Part shown: piece by piece, positions 1-9,194 of the stretch
Layout: each line of letters opens with the position of its first letter
Position numbering within the stretch: the stretch's first letter is position 1
Source: Oceanospirillum beijerinckii DSM 7166
GTDB lineage: Bacteria > Pseudomonadota > Gammaproteobacteria > Pseudomonadales > Halomonadaceae
Direction: 5' to 3'
Assembly: GCF_000422425.1 (NCBI RefSeq)
Contig: NZ_AULT01000011.1
Location: 62,001-126,000 of the forward strand
Length of the DNA: 64,000 bases
Made by a program: the position numbers and the translations under genes
The notes under the pieces: generated by a model
The model's input: only the letters and a program-made list of their open reading frames with translations
What the model was told of the DNA's origin: nothing
Database searches by the model: none

Positions 1-587
1 GGGTCAACGCCCTCTTCGCGGGCGAGAATCAGGAACTCTTTCAACTGTTTGCGGAAAAACTCAGCACGGGGTGGATAGTCAAAGCCAAGAGTGCTTAGGG
101 CATCCATGACACGGTAGCTGCCAGTAATACGGCCATAGAAAGTTTCGACGCCAATAATCGCGACAATCACTTCCTTATCCACGCCGTATTTCATCTCTGC
201 CCGTTCCAGAAGGGCTCTATGCTTGCGCATAAACTGGACGCCTTGGTGCGTGCGCTTCGATGTCAGAAAGATCTTACTATACTCTTTCCAGGTTAGTCTG
301 CGTTCTGCCGGACGGGAGATGGCATCCAGAATGCTTTGCTTTGTCTCTGCCTTGGTCAGCAACCCCTGCAGCGCTTCGGGATCAAATTCATGATCCTTGA
401 CCAGCTCATTAATAAAGTCATTCACTCTTACCTGGCGTTCATAGCCTTGTTGAGAGTTGTCTGCAGATGTGGTGTCTTTTGTCTCAGTATTTGCGGTTAC
501 CCAACCGGCAGGTAGCAACAACGCTAGCATACCGGCATTTTTTAACCAGCGTGATACTTTTACTGAGCTCACAATCTTTTGTCCCAT
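1..587 (-). CDS. mltB: Lytic murein transglycosylase B, partial (C-terminus beyond window)
   Basis: Periplasmic lytic transglycosylase that cleaves the MurNAc-GlcNAc bond of peptidoglycan with 1,6-anhydro product formation. About 195 residues are visible, read from an ATG at 587. Residues 12-32 form a hydrophobic signal segment ending in TANTE. There is no lipobox cysteine, so unlike E. coli MltB it looks like a soluble periplasmic form. The family signature IIGVETFYGRITGSYRVMDA lies at about residues 144-163, with the catalytic Glu at about 148. The LSTLGFDYPPRAEFFRKQL segment is typical of the MltB (SLT_2) family. It lies downstream of mrdA-rodA in the same direction, 214 bases after rodA, the usual gammaproteobacterial cell-elongation gene order. 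The gene is cut by the window edge, not truncated biologically as far as can be seen. Confidence 0.93.
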   Translation of the reverse strand, partial: MGQKIVSSVKVSRWLKNAGMLALLLPAGWVTANTETKDTTSADNSQQGYERQVRVNDFINELVKDHEFDPEALQGLLTKAETKQSILDAISRPAERRLTWKEYSKIFLTSKRTHQGVQFMRKHRALLERAEMKYGVDKEVIVAIIGVETFYGRITGSYRVMDALSTLGFDYPPRAEFFRKQLKEFLILAREEGVD

Positions 588-686
588 GCTTTACCGTTCC
601 AAGCCATATATCTGTTAGTGGCGCGTTGTAAGTAAGTTCGCCACTCTACCAAACAGAAAAATGAAAAACATTATTATTTTGTATCT

Positions 687-704
687 TCTGAGTACGGACT
701 CAGA
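687..704. repeat. Small perfect inverted repeat between mltB and rodA
   Basis: TCTGAGT-ACGG-ACTCAGA, 7-bp arms with a 4-base loop, sits in the AT-rich 214-base gap between rodA and mltB. On the minus strand it is not directly followed by a T-run, so it is a poor intrinsic terminator. It could be an operator or an attenuating hairpin upstream of mltB. Confidence 0.4.
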
Positions 705-801
705 TGTTATTCACAAAACCCAACTCTCTGTCTTTAAAACTATTTATGTATCAATCAATTTATGATCGCTATTCTTCACACGTGATAGGCTATTGTCCTG
801 C

Positions 802-1947
802 TTACTTGTGAACCAGGGTCCTATGGGTATGAATTGACATTAAAATACCGAATCCGGCCAGTAGGGTTACACTGGAGGTGCCTCCAAAGCTCACCAACGG
901 TAAGGGGACGCCTACTACGGGTAATAACCCGCTCACCATACCAATATTGACAAAGACATAAACAAAAAAGGTTAATGTAATGCTACCTGCCACAAGGCGT
1001 CCGTATGTGGATGGCGCACTTAGTGCGATAAATAAACCTCTGCCAACAATGAGCAGATAAAGCAGCAGGATAGCGCAGACACCAACCAGCCCCAGTTCTT
1101 CAGCTAAGACTGCAATAATAAAGTCTGTATGCCGTTCTGGCAGAAATTCCAGCTGAGATTGGGTGCCCTCCAGCCAGCCCTTGCCGTAGATACCACCTGA
1201 GCCAATAGCCGTTTTTGACTGAATAATATTCCAGCCTGCTCCTAATGGGTCGCTTTCTGGGTTTAAAAAAGTGAGTACCCGCTGACGCTGATAGTCACGC
1301 ATCACATACCAGAGTGCTGGTAAGGCAGCGATACCTAAGGCAACAAAACCACCAATAAGTTTCCAGCTTAATCCTGCCAGTAGAACAACAAAGAGGCCTG
1401 CTGCAGCAACCAGTAGCGAGGTACCTAAGTCTGGTTGCTTTGCGATCATTAGGACAGGTAAGGTCAGAATGACTGCGGAAACCAAGAGGTGTTTCCATCC
1501 CGGAGGTAATGGGCGGTGTGCTAGATACCAAGCCACCATCATCGGCATGGCTAATTTCATAACTTCTGAGGGCTGGAAACGGAACAGGCCAGGTATCGCC
1601 AGCCAGCGTTGTGCCCCCTTGGCTCCTACACCGATCAATAGTACGCCGATCAGTAAGGCTGCACCGCCAAGATAGAATACAGGTGACCAGCGTTGTAACA
1701 TGCGTGGGTCAAGCTGAGCGATGATAAACATTACAATTAAGGCAAAAGCAAAGCGAACCCCTTGTCTTTGCACTTCATGTATGCTTTCGCCAGCTGCGCT
1801 ATAAAGCACAAACAAACCACCGCCAATCAGCAGGAGCAAACCGCTTAGCAGCCAGAAGTCCAAATGAATACGTTCAAACCAGCCGACAGGACGGCGAAAA
1901 GCATGGGTGGCATCAGGCAATTGATGCATGAAATCCTGAGTGCTCAT
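802..1947 (-). CDS. rodA: Rod shape-determining SEDS glycosyltransferase RodA
   Basis: Inner-membrane SEDS peptidoglycan polymerase of the elongasome. It works with PBP2 to polymerise lipid II into glycan strands during lateral wall growth. The 381 residues contain about ten hydrophobic segments. The conserved GAKGAQRWL at about 108-116, QPSEVMKL at about 126-133 and the LPERHTDFIIAVLAEELG loop around 269-286 are present, the last carrying the Asp (about 275) equivalent to the essential Asp of E. coli RodA. The length is normal for the family. The ATG overlaps the mrdA stop by 4 bases (ATGA), so translation is probably coupled to PBP2. The next gene downstream is mltB. Confidence 0.97.
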   Translation of the reverse strand: MSTQDFMHQLPDATHAFRRPVGWFERIHLDFWLLSGLLLLIGGGLFVLYSAAGESIHEVQRQGVRFAFALIVMFIIAQLDPRMLQRWSPVFYLGGAALLIGVLLIGVGAKGAQRWLAIPGLFRFQPSEVMKLAMPMMVAWYLAHRPLPPGWKHLLVSAVILTLPVLMIAKQPDLGTSLLVAAAGLFVVLLAGLSWKLIGGFVALGIAALPALWYVMRDYQRQRVLTFLNPESDPLGAGWNIIQSKTAIGSGGIYGKGWLEGTQSQLEFLPERHTDFIIAVLAEELGLVGVCAILLLYLLIVGRGLFIALSAPSTYGRLVAGSITLTFFVYVFVNIGMVSGLLPVVGVPLPLVSFGGTSSVTLLAGFGILMSIHTHRTLVHK

Positions 1948-3821
1948 GGCGTGGTTTCCTGTTGTTCCTTACCTTGGGCCAGACGCTCCGGTGTTAAATA
2001 AGCATCGAGAATCATACGGGCAATCGGGGCTGCTACACCGCTGCCGCTGCCAGCATTTTCTACGACAACGGCCAAAGCAATTTGGGGGTTTTCTAAAGGT
2101 GCAAAGCCAACAAATAAGGCATGGTCTCTGTGGCGTTCTGCCAGTTTAGATGCATCATATTTCTCGTTTTGCTTGATGCCTTTTACCTGGGCTGTTCCTG
2201 TTTTTCCTGCCATGGTATAGCGTATTCCGTTTGATATCTTCCGGGCGGTTCCTTCCTTACTATGAACCACGGCGACCATGGCATTAATGACCTGGTCCCA
2301 GTAGCTATCATCCGATACTTTAATATCTTTGGGGAGGCTATCAGAGGTCTTGTAAATGGGGGTGTTATCAACGCTCTCCACAATACGTGGTTGAACCCAT
2401 TTTCCTCTGTTTGCTAATAGCACCATTGATGTTGCCATTTGCAGAGGGGTTGATAGCCAATACCCCTGGCCAATACCCACGCTCAGGGTCTCTCCGGGGA
2501 ACCACGGTAGCTTGCGGTGGACCTTTTTCCAATCACGACTGGGCATCAGGCCGCTACTGGCCTGAGGGATATCCAATGCAGTATTAGAACCAAAACCAAA
2601 CTGACTCATAAAAGGATGAATACGATCAATCCCCAGGTTATAGGCCAGGTCGTAGAAATAGGTATCGTTAGATACTACAATCGCTTTCTTCAGGTTAACC
2701 CGGCCATGGCCGACACGCTTCCAGTTTCTATACAGTCGATCATCATTTGGTAATTGGTACCAGCCCGGGTCATAAATAGAGCTGGTAGGATTAACAACCC
2801 CATGCTCAAGTCCTGCGAGCCCCATAAAGGCTTTAATCGTTGATGCAGGTGGGTATTTTCCCCGAATTGTCCGGTTAAACATCGGTAAGTCATCAGAGGT
2901 GATAAGATAGCGGTAAGTATCAGTATCAATACCGGATACAAAAAGATTAGGATCAAAACTAGGGGTGCTGACCATGGCCAGAATACCTCCGGTTTTGGGG
3001 TCAATAGCCACAAGGGCGCCACGAAAACCGCCCAGAGCCTGAGTTGCCACTTTCTGCAGCTCTGCATCCAGATGCAGCTTGAGTGATTGGCCCTGCTTGG
3101 GTAGCTCTTCTGACAGTATACTCAGTACCCGTCCCCGGGCATTGGTTTCTACTGTTTGAACACCCACCTCACCGTGTAGTTCTTTTTCATATTGACGTTC
3201 AATGCCACTCTTACCGATATAGTGAGTGCCTGAGTACTGGGAACGATCCACTTTCTCCAGATCTTTTTCACTGATTCTGGATGCATAGCCCAGTACGTGA
3301 GCGGTTAGCGGCCCATAAGGGTAGTGGCGAATCAGCTGGGCTTCGATACTGACCCCTGGCAGGCGATAACGGTTAACTGAAATACTGGCAATCTGTTTCT
3401 CATCCAGCTGGCTGAGTAACAAGGCGGCCTGAAAGGGACGGCGACGGCTGTAAGCCTGTTTGCGGATCTCTTCTGTTCTCTCTTCATCCAGCTCCAGTAC
3501 GCTCGCCAGTGTATCAATCACTGCGGGTATATCTTTCGCCTGTTCACGGACAAATGTGAGGTTATAGCTGGGTAAATTTTCCGCCAGAATTCGTCCTTCC
3601 CGATCGAAGATCAGGCCTCGGGTGGGCGGCATCGCCCGCACGTGCATGCGGTTTTTATCCGAGCGGGTCGTGTAGATATCATACTGATAGACCTGCAGAT
3701 AAAGCATGCGGCCTATTAGTACCAGCATCAAGAGGACTACAAAAGCAAAGGCAACAAAGACCCGCTCCCTGAACAAGCGATATTCGAGTTCAAGATTTTT
3801 GAAGGTGCGCTTTTCCGACAT
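1944..3821 (-). CDS. mrdA: Peptidoglycan D,D-transpeptidase MrdA (PBP2)
   Basis: Class B penicillin-binding protein that cross-links peptidoglycan in the elongasome with RodA. One N-terminal membrane anchor lies at about residues 22-45, followed by the PBP dimer domain and a C-terminal transpeptidase domain. The active-site motifs are STIK (Ser at about 327, close to Ser330 in E. coli), SND within VVSNDTYF, and KTG within MAGKTGTAQV. The reading frame is open 30 bases further upstream to a TTG, but the ATG at 3821 (MSEKRTFKN) fits PBP2 N-termini and gives 625 residues. It follows rlmH, and its end overlaps rodA by 4 bases. Confidence 0.96.
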   Translation of the reverse strand: MSEKRTFKNLELEYRLFRERVFVAFAFVVLLMLVLIGRMLYLQVYQYDIYTTRSDKNRMHVRAMPPTRGLIFDREGRILAENLPSYNLTFVREQAKDIPAVIDTLASVLELDEERTEEIRKQAYSRRRPFQAALLLSQLDEKQIASISVNRYRLPGVSIEAQLIRHYPYGPLTAHVLGYASRISEKDLEKVDRSQYSGTHYIGKSGIERQYEKELHGEVGVQTVETNARGRVLSILSEELPKQGQSLKLHLDAELQKVATQALGGFRGALVAIDPKTGGILAMVSTPSFDPNLFVSGIDTDTYRYLITSDDLPMFNRTIRGKYPPASTIKAFMGLAGLEHGVVNPTSSIYDPGWYQLPNDDRLYRNWKRVGHGRVNLKKAIVVSNDTYFYDLAYNLGIDRIHPFMSQFGFGSNTALDIPQASSGLMPSRDWKKVHRKLPWFPGETLSVGIGQGYWLSTPLQMATSMVLLANRGKWVQPRIVESVDNTPIYKTSDSLPKDIKVSDDSYWDQVINAMVAVVHSKEGTARKISNGIRYTMAGKTGTAQVKGIKQNEKYDASKLAERHRDHALFVGFAPLENPQIALAVVVENAGSGSGVAAPIARMILDAYLTPERLAQGKEQQETTP

Positions 3822-3851
3822 CCGGTCGTTACCGTAACCCTGACTGATCAA

Positions 3852-4319
3852 TTATCTGTGGTAAGGATGGCCCTGAATGACACTCCAGGCGCGATAGATT
3901 TGTTCTGATAGCAGGATTCTAACCATAGGGTGAGGCAAGGTCAGAGGAGATAGAGACCATTGCTGGTTAGCCCTCTGTTTGCATTCATGAGCAAGGCCTT
4001 CAGGTCCGCCTACCAGTAATGCCACATCCTGCCCTGACATCTGCCAACGTTCAGCCTGTTCGGCCAGTTGCTCAGTGCTCCAGGGGTTGCCCAGTACTTC
4101 CAGGGCAACCACATGGTCTGATGGCTGGATTTTAGCCATCATCAATTCACCTTCCTTGCGAATGGCACGTTCGATATCAGCATTTTTGCCGCGGTTGCCC
4201 GGTGGAATCTCAATCAATTCCAGTGAGAACTCCCGTGGCAGGCGCTTGGCATATTCCTGATAGCCCTGCTCAACCCAGCGGGGCATTTTCGTTCCTACCG
4301 CAATCAGTTTTACCTTCAA
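3852..4319 (-). CDS. rlmH: 23S rRNA (pseudouridine1915-N3)-methyltransferase RlmH
   Basis: SPOUT-class methyltransferase that methylates pseudouridine 1915 in helix 69 of 23S rRNA, using S-adenosylmethionine. At 155 residues it is the standard size. The SAM-knot motif LLVGGPEGL is near residues 101-109 and the diagnostic C-terminus [12 protein letters not shown] ends the protein. The start is TTG at 4319 and reads [12 protein letters not shown], the conserved family N-terminus. No ATG fits better. A strong Shine-Dalgarno (GAGGAGG) lies inside the end of rsfS, and the TTG overlaps the rsfS TGA as TTGA, so translation is probably coupled. Confidence 0.96.
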   Translation of the reverse strand: MKVKLIAVGTKMPRWVEQGYQEYAKRLPREFSLELIEIPPGNRGKNADIERAIRKEGELMMAKIQPSDHVVALEVLGNPWSTEQLAEQAERWQMSGQDVALLVGGPEGLAHECKQRANQQWSLSPLTLPHPMVRILLSEQIYRAWSVIQGHPYHR

Positions 4320-4678
4320 GAAAGGGCCTCCTCGGCCTTCTCTTGTTCAGCATCTTCCGGCAGATCGCTCCATAGACGCTCCAGGTCGTAGTGTTCACGG
4401 GTATTGGGCTGCATCACATGCACCACAATATCACCGAGGTCAACCAGTACCCATTCACTGCCCTGGCCTTCAATGCCCAAGGGCTTAACGCCTTGCTCCT
4501 TCACTTTTACAATGACATTTTCTGCCAGAGAAGCAACGTGTCGGGAAGAAGTACCACTGGCAATCATCATAAAATCAGTTACGCTGGTGCTACTGGCAAC
4601 GTTCAAAGTAACGATGTCATTGCCTTTCAGTTCTTCCAGCGAGTCAATTACCAGCTGCTTGAGTTGTTCAGTTTGCAT
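4316..4678 (-). CDS. rsfS: Ribosome silencing factor RsfS
   Basis: RsfS/YbeB/Iojap (DUF143) protein that binds L14 of the large ribosomal subunit and blocks 30S-50S joining, lowering translation in stationary phase or starvation. The 120 residues carry the family pattern: [17 protein letters not shown] near 30-46 and the [19 protein letters not shown] stretch near 73-93. It sits between nadD and rlmH as in most proteobacteria. A 95-base gap separates it from nadD upstream. Its stop overlaps the rlmH TTG start. Confidence 0.97.
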   Translation of the reverse strand: MQTEQLKQLVIDSLEELKGNDIVTLNVASSTSVTDFMMIASGTSSRHVASLAENVIVKVKEQGVKPLGIEGQGSEWVLVDLGDIVVHVMQPNTREHYDLERLWSDLPEDAEQEKAEEALS

Positions 4679-4773
4679 AGGACCTCAGTAGTAGATTAAG
4701 CAGATGACCGACAATTGTCTTATAAGTTAGAGCGGCTTTGTAGCTTTATGTTCAAAAAAGGCTAAAAAATTAC

Positions 4774-5427
4774 TCACTTTCGATATAAACCCTGGTTTTC
4801 CAGGTAGTTCAGGACAGACTCTGGCAATAAATAACGGGCAGATTGTCTGACTTGCAGCTGTTCGCGTATATAAGTTGCTGAGATTTCCAGCTGAGAGGGT
4901 AAACGTACCGGAATAATTTTCCCCGATACATGCTCACTCAGTGTGTGATGATCAATCTGCTGCGTTTGCCAGAGTTGATACTCAGCAGAGCTGTCATCCA
5001 GTTCAAAACCGGGGCGAGTGATTACAATCAGGTTGGCTAATTCCAGAATACGCTGCCACTGATGCCAGCGAGTAAAGGCTGCAAAGGCATCGACGCCCAG
5101 TACCCAACATAATACCGTCCCTTCCCCCAACTCCCGACGCATACTTTCCAGGGTATAGACCGAGTAAGAAGGCTGATCCAGATTAACCTCACGGGGATCA
5201 ACAACCAACCCAGGTTCATTCTCCGTTGCCAACTGCAGCATCGTTAAACGTTGTTGCGAATCTGCACCGGGATGATCACGGTGCGTGGGTTGATGGCACG
5301 GCAGTAAACGCACCTCAGACAATCCTAATAGTTGCTGCAGTTCAAGTGCTGAACGTAGATGGCCATGATGCACAGGATCAAAAGTGCCTCCCATCACCGC
5401 TACCAGATTATTATTCAGTGTCGACAT
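4774..5427 (-). CDS. nadD: Nicotinate-mononucleotide adenylyltransferase NadD
   Basis: Transfers AMP from ATP to nicotinate mononucleotide to give deamido-NAD, the shared late step of NAD synthesis. The 217 residues begin with the nucleotidyltransferase motif GGTFDPVHHGHL at about 14-25. The second signature ISATYIREQL, corresponding to ISxTxIR, lies at about 183-192. The ATG at 5427 is the only plausible start. It is the first gene of the nadD-rsfS-rlmH-mrdA-rodA group and lies downstream of proA, from which it is separated by a good intrinsic terminator. It probably has its own promoter in the 5428-5496 gap. Confidence 0.96.
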   Translation of the reverse strand: MSTLNNNLVAVMGGTFDPVHHGHLRSALELQQLLGLSEVRLLPCHQPTHRDHPGADSQQRLTMLQLATENEPGLVVDPREVNLDQPSYSVYTLESMRRELGEGTVLCWVLGVDAFAAFTRWHQWQRILELANLIVITRPGFELDDSSAEYQLWQTQQIDHHTLSEHVSGKIIPVRLPSQLEISATYIREQLQVRQSARYLLPESVLNYLENQGLYRK

Positions 5428-5485
5428 CGATCTTTCACAAGCTCTTTAAGTTCAGGTATGTAATACAGGTGCGCAATAAATGACG

Positions 5486-5524
5486 GATAAAAATAATGCC
5501 CAGATACCAAACAGTATCTGGGCA
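5486..5524 (-). terminator. Intrinsic terminator after proA
   Basis: On the minus strand the hairpin TGCCCAGATAC-TGTTTG-GTATCTGGGCA (11-bp arms) is followed by TTATTTTTAT. It begins about 35 bases past the proA stop and ends before nadD, so it separates the two transcripts. Confidence 0.85.
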
Positions 5525-5558
5525 CTTGGTCCAGCCGGATTTTCGTCAGTCCGCTCAA

Positions 5559-6815
5559 CTACTGACGGATATGACCATCACCCAGTACTACGTATTTCTG
5601 TGATGTTAAGCCGTCCAGTCCCACGGGACCGCGAGCATGGATCTTATCAGTAGAGATACCGATCTCAGCACCCAGTCCATATTCAAAACCGTCGGCAAAG
5701 CGGGTGGAAGCATTTACCATCACAGAGCTGGAATCCACTTCAGCCAGGAAACGGCGGGACAGAGTGTAGCTCTCTGTCACAATGGCATCAGTATGATGTG
5801 AGCCATAACGATTGATGTGAGTAATCGCTTCATCTATACCTGCTACTACTTTAATGGATAAGATTGGAGCCAGATACTCTGTGCTCCAGTCTTCCTCCGT
5901 CGCTGCTACCGCGTTAGGCAGAAGAGCACGGGTCTTGTCACAACCGCGCAGCTCAACACCTTTTTCACCGTAGGCTTCTGCCAATGTAGGCAGGACTTCA
6001 GCAGCCACCTGTTCTGATATCAGTAGGGTTTCCATGGTGTTACAGGTGCCGTAACGGTGTGTTTTGGCGTTAACAGCGATATTAACCGCTTTTTCCAGAT
6101 CCGCCTGGGCATCAATATAAACGTGACAGATACCGTCCAGGTGCTTGATCACTGGCACAGAGGCTTCACGACTGATGCGTTCGATCAGACCCTTTCCACC
6201 TCGTGGTACAATTACATCCACAAAATCAGGCATGGTGATCAGCTCACCTACCGCTGCACGATCTGTGGTTTTAATGACCTGAACCGTGCTTTCCGGCAGG
6301 CCAGCCGCTTTCAGGCCTTCAGCGAGACATTCTGCAATCGCCTGGTTGGAATGAATCGCTTCCGAGCCACCGCGCAGAACCACCGCATTACCGGACTTCA
6401 GGCATAGACTCGCGGCTTCAACCGTCACGTTTGGACGGGATTCGTAGATGATACCAATCACACCCAAAGGCACACGCATTTTACCGATCTGGATGCCGCT
6501 GGGACGGTAGTTCATATCAGTGATTTCCCCTACGGGGTCCGGCAGAGTAGCAACCTGACGCAGGCCTTCGATCATGGTATCGATCACCTTAGGTGTCAGT
6601 GCAAGACGGTCCAACAGTGCGCTTTCCAAGCCGTTTGCGCGCCCATTTTCCAGATCTTTTTCGTTAGCCAGAGCCAATTGTTCACGGGCCGCATCCAGCG
6701 CTTCTGCCGTTGCCAGCAGAGCTTTGTTCTTCAGACCGGTATCCGCTTTCGCAATTTCACGGGATGCTTCACGGGCCTGACGACCCACTTCCTGCATATA
6801 TTCACTGATATTCAT
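5559..6815 (-). CDS. proA: Gamma-glutamyl phosphate reductase ProA
   Basis: Second enzyme of proline synthesis. It reduces gamma-glutamyl phosphate with NADPH to glutamate-5-semialdehyde. At 418 residues it is the usual length and belongs to the aldehyde dehydrogenase superfamily. Visible signatures are [20 protein letters not shown] (about 125-144), VPRGGKGLI (about 207-215) and the catalytic-cysteine region [14 protein letters not shown] (Cys at about 258). The ATG at 6815 gives the standard N-terminus. proB is not adjacent, as is common in gammaproteobacteria where proB sits near obg. It ends in its own terminator. Confidence 0.97.
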   Translation of the reverse strand: MNISEYMQEVGRQAREASREIAKADTGLKNKALLATAEALDAAREQLALANEKDLENGRANGLESALLDRLALTPKVIDTMIEGLRQVATLPDPVGEITDMNYRPSGIQIGKMRVPLGVIGIIYESRPNVTVEAASLCLKSGNAVVLRGGSEAIHSNQAIAECLAEGLKAAGLPESTVQVIKTTDRAAVGELITMPDFVDVIVPRGGKGLIERISREASVPVIKHLDGICHVYIDAQADLEKAVNIAVNAKTHRYGTCNTMETLLISEQVAAEVLPTLAEAYGEKGVELRGCDKTRALLPNAVAATEEDWSTEYLAPILSIKVVAGIDEAITHINRYGSHHTDAIVTESYTLSRRFLAEVDSSSVMVNASTRFADGFEYGLGAEIGISTDKIHARGPVGLDGLTSQKYVVLGDGHIRQ

Positions 6816-7190
6816 TATTTAAATCCTGAGCCCCTTTTTAATCTTGGTTATTGCTCATAGCACAGCGAAGTGAAGTCATTTTGATATTTTCCGTACCAAA
6901 GGACAGAAAAGGGTATCGTTTGCCTAATCCTTCTACTATTGCTGCTTTAAAGATCCCTGTGGGATCACAATTCAGGCTTAAGGGTAGTCCTCCTGAACTG
7001 CAGGCCTAAATACTACCTGAAGACGAGCTTGCACAACATACACACTTTAACAAAAGTATTTCGATCGCCCTTGGTCTGTGGCCCATTTTAGTAATGCGAT
7101 CTGTACCTACCTTTCAAAGCTTTAACAGGTATAATCCCTTGAGACCTCATATCTTATATAAGCAGTGACAGGAACAGGCCGATAACGCGA
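6816..7190. other. Divergent intergenic region between proA and the degenerate-GGDEF pair
   Basis: No gene seen. It must hold promoters for proA (minus) and the plus-strand pair. A TATAAT hexamer at 7130-7135 is a good -10 element about 55 bases before the plus-strand ATG, although no convincing -35 lies 16-18 bases upstream of it. A short hairpin GATCCC-TGT-GGGATC occurs near 6951-6965. Confidence 0.4.
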
Positions 7191-8156
7191 ATGGATAGCA
7201 AATATAAAGCCCGTTTAAATGCCAGCTATTTTCTTCTGGCGGGCATCGGTAGCCTGATATTGGGCTGGAATCATTTCTATAATGCTCTACCGGAAAATGA
7301 CTTGATCCCTCCTGCTGGAGTTATCCTGGCTATTGGTGGGGTGATCTTGTTTCTGTGTGGCGCTTACAACATGTGGTTAGTTCGTCGTCCCAGCCGGGTA
7401 TTGCCGTTGCTGATACTACTGGTATTTGGTGGCTTCAGTGTAGCCGGGCACTGGATCCCCTCATTGATGAGCGCCTATTGGGCCTATATTTTGCCGCTCT
7501 ACTTATTTAGCCTGCTATCGTTTAAACCGGCGCTATTGCTGACGCTGACCTACGCCATCGTATTTAATCTCTCCAGTACGGTGCAGTTGGAGGGGGTGGA
7601 GCGATTGCAGGTGCTGTATCTGTTCTGGAGTGCGACCACCATCGCTTGTATCTTTATCTTTACCAGTCGTGAGCGACAACAGCATTTGCGGGCTTTGGTC
7701 AGTATCGACTCCGAAAGCGGTGCCTACAACTATCAACAACTGCAAGAGGATTTACCACGGGAACTGGCCCGTGCAGACCGGGAAAATACCAGTTTGGCAG
7801 TACTTTGTTTTCAACGGCGCAATGATCAGTCTCGCACTACTCTGAAAGACTTAAGTGATCATATCCTTCCGCAGCTACGTCCTTTTGACCGGCTCTATCG
7901 TCACAAAGATTATCTAGTGGCCTTACTGCCTTCGGCTAACTACAAAGATAGCATTCACTTTTGTGCTCGGTTTCATCGTAACCGGGCGCCAGAGATCGCT
8001 GTTGCGGCTATTTTGCCTGGTGAACATGACACCGAAGAAGAAATTTTACAGAAGAGTCAGGAGGCTATCGCTGAAGCTGTAAAGCAAGCAAATGATGCAC
8101 CCATGTATCTGATCAGTGATTTTCTGGATACTACGGAAGGATTTCATAATGTTTGA
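7191..8156 (+). CDS. Membrane protein with degenerate GGDEF domain (first of tandem pair)
   Basis: The 321 residues have five to six membrane helices in the first ~160 and a cytoplasmic GGDEF-fold domain after about residue 168 (SIDSESGAYNYQQLQED matches the start of the fold). The GGDEF signature is lost: the active-site position reads HKDYL (about 238-242), with a loop one residue short. An RxxD motif (RPFD, 230-233) stands where the c-di-GMP inhibitory site normally is. Catalysis is therefore unlikely, while c-di-GMP binding as in PelD is possible. It overlaps the next gene, of identical length and layout, by 8 bases, so translation is coupled and an ancient duplication is likely. The exact role is unknown. 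Confidence 0.75.
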   Translation: MDSKYKARLNASYFLLAGIGSLILGWNHFYNALPENDLIPPAGVILAIGGVILFLCGAYNMWLVRRPSRVLPLLILLVFGGFSVAGHWIPSLMSAYWAYILPLYLFSLLSFKPALLLTLTYAIVFNLSSTVQLEGVERLQVLYLFWSATTIACIFIFTSRERQQHLRALVSIDSESGAYNYQQLQEDLPRELARADRENTSLAVLCFQRRNDQSRTTLKDLSDHILPQLRPFDRLYRHKDYLVALLPSANYKDSIHFCARFHRNRAPEIAVAAILPGEHDTEEEILQKSQEAIAEAVKQANDAPMYLISDFLDTTEGFHNV

Positions 8157-9114
8157 GTTGAGCCCCCAAATCGCCCTGCTCAGAGAGAAGGTCACTGCAG
8201 CCCTGTATCTGTCGTTGGCTATAGTACTGGCGGTAACCGCTTGGTATAACTATCTATTGGGTTATTATGATCAAATCTTATGGCCAGCCCTAACGGCACC
8301 CTTCGTGTTAGTTCTGGCGTTGATACGCTTCTGGCAACCAGGGGATAAGGCAAACTTCATCGCTTTTCCTGTGTTGTTTTTATTGGGGTGTGTACTGCTT
8401 AATGCTGGACAGTTGAATGACCCCATGTATCGTCAATGGCTATACCTGCTACCGGTATTTATCTATTTCATTTTGCCGGTCAAACAAGCCAGTATCAGTT
8501 TACTGGCCTTTGTCCTGGTGTTTATCCTGTTTCGGAGTGATTTAACCAACGCTTTTCTTTTCTCTGAGCTGACCATCCATTGGGCGATGTTTGCTGGCAT
8601 TAGCTTTATCTTTGCATTTACCCAGGAAAAGCAGACTAAAGTGCTGGAACAACTGAGTGGAAAAGACAGTACCACAGGTGCTTTTACTTCAAGCTTATTA
8701 GATAAGCGGCTTGTTGAAGAAGTTGCCCGTGCCAAAGAAACCAGGCGTCCTTTGTCTGTTCTTCAGGTTACCTTATGCGAATTGGATGATTACACCAGTC
8801 AGCATGGTGAACATGCGGCTAAGAAACTATTGAAGAAAGTCAGTCAGACCATGCAAGATAGCTGTCGTACTGGTGATGAACTCTATCGCATCAGTGAAAA
8901 CACTTTGCTGCTTTTACTGCCTAATACCTCTATTAACGGCAGTCTGGTGCTCAAAGAGCGGGTTTGGCAAAAGCTATCCAGTCAGGTTGAGCTGGATAAT
9001 ATCACCTCAGATATTAACCTGAATCCTGCGACTTTAGAGCAAGGAGAGGATGCTGGCCGCTTCTTTAGCCGGACGCTGAAGATTCCCCAAAAACCTATAG
9101 AGCATTCGATGTAG
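8149..9114 (+). CDS. Membrane protein with degenerate GGDEF domain (second of tandem pair)
   Basis: Also 321 residues: about six membrane helices in the first ~160 residues, then a GGDEF-like fold from about 170 (GKDSTTGAFTSSLLDKRL). The signature is SENTL at 249-253 in place of GGDEF, but an RxxD motif (RTGD, 240-243) is kept exactly five residues before it, the normal I-site spacing. This suggests a c-di-GMP receptor or a structural partner rather than a cyclase. The ATG at 8149 is chosen because it begins MFELSPQ, is preceded by GGAAGG, and overlaps the stop of the first gene. A longer frame from a GTG at 8116 has no comparable ribosome-binding site. Confidence 0.72.
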   Translation: MFELSPQIALLREKVTAALYLSLAIVLAVTAWYNYLLGYYDQILWPALTAPFVLVLALIRFWQPGDKANFIAFPVLFLLGCVLLNAGQLNDPMYRQWLYLLPVFIYFILPVKQASISLLAFVLVFILFRSDLTNAFLFSELTIHWAMFAGISFIFAFTQEKQTKVLEQLSGKDSTTGAFTSSLLDKRLVEEVARAKETRRPLSVLQVTLCELDDYTSQHGEHAAKKLLKKVSQTMQDSCRTGDELYRISENTLLLLLPNTSINGSLVLKERVWQKLSSQVELDNITSDINLNPATLEQGEDAGRFFSRTLKIPQKPIEHSM

Positions 9115-9194
9115 TCGTTTTGTTTAACAGGGATTGTTTAAGTCTGCTGTTCTGAAGCTCTTTTGTCCGCAACCTACTTATCAGAAGATAGCTT

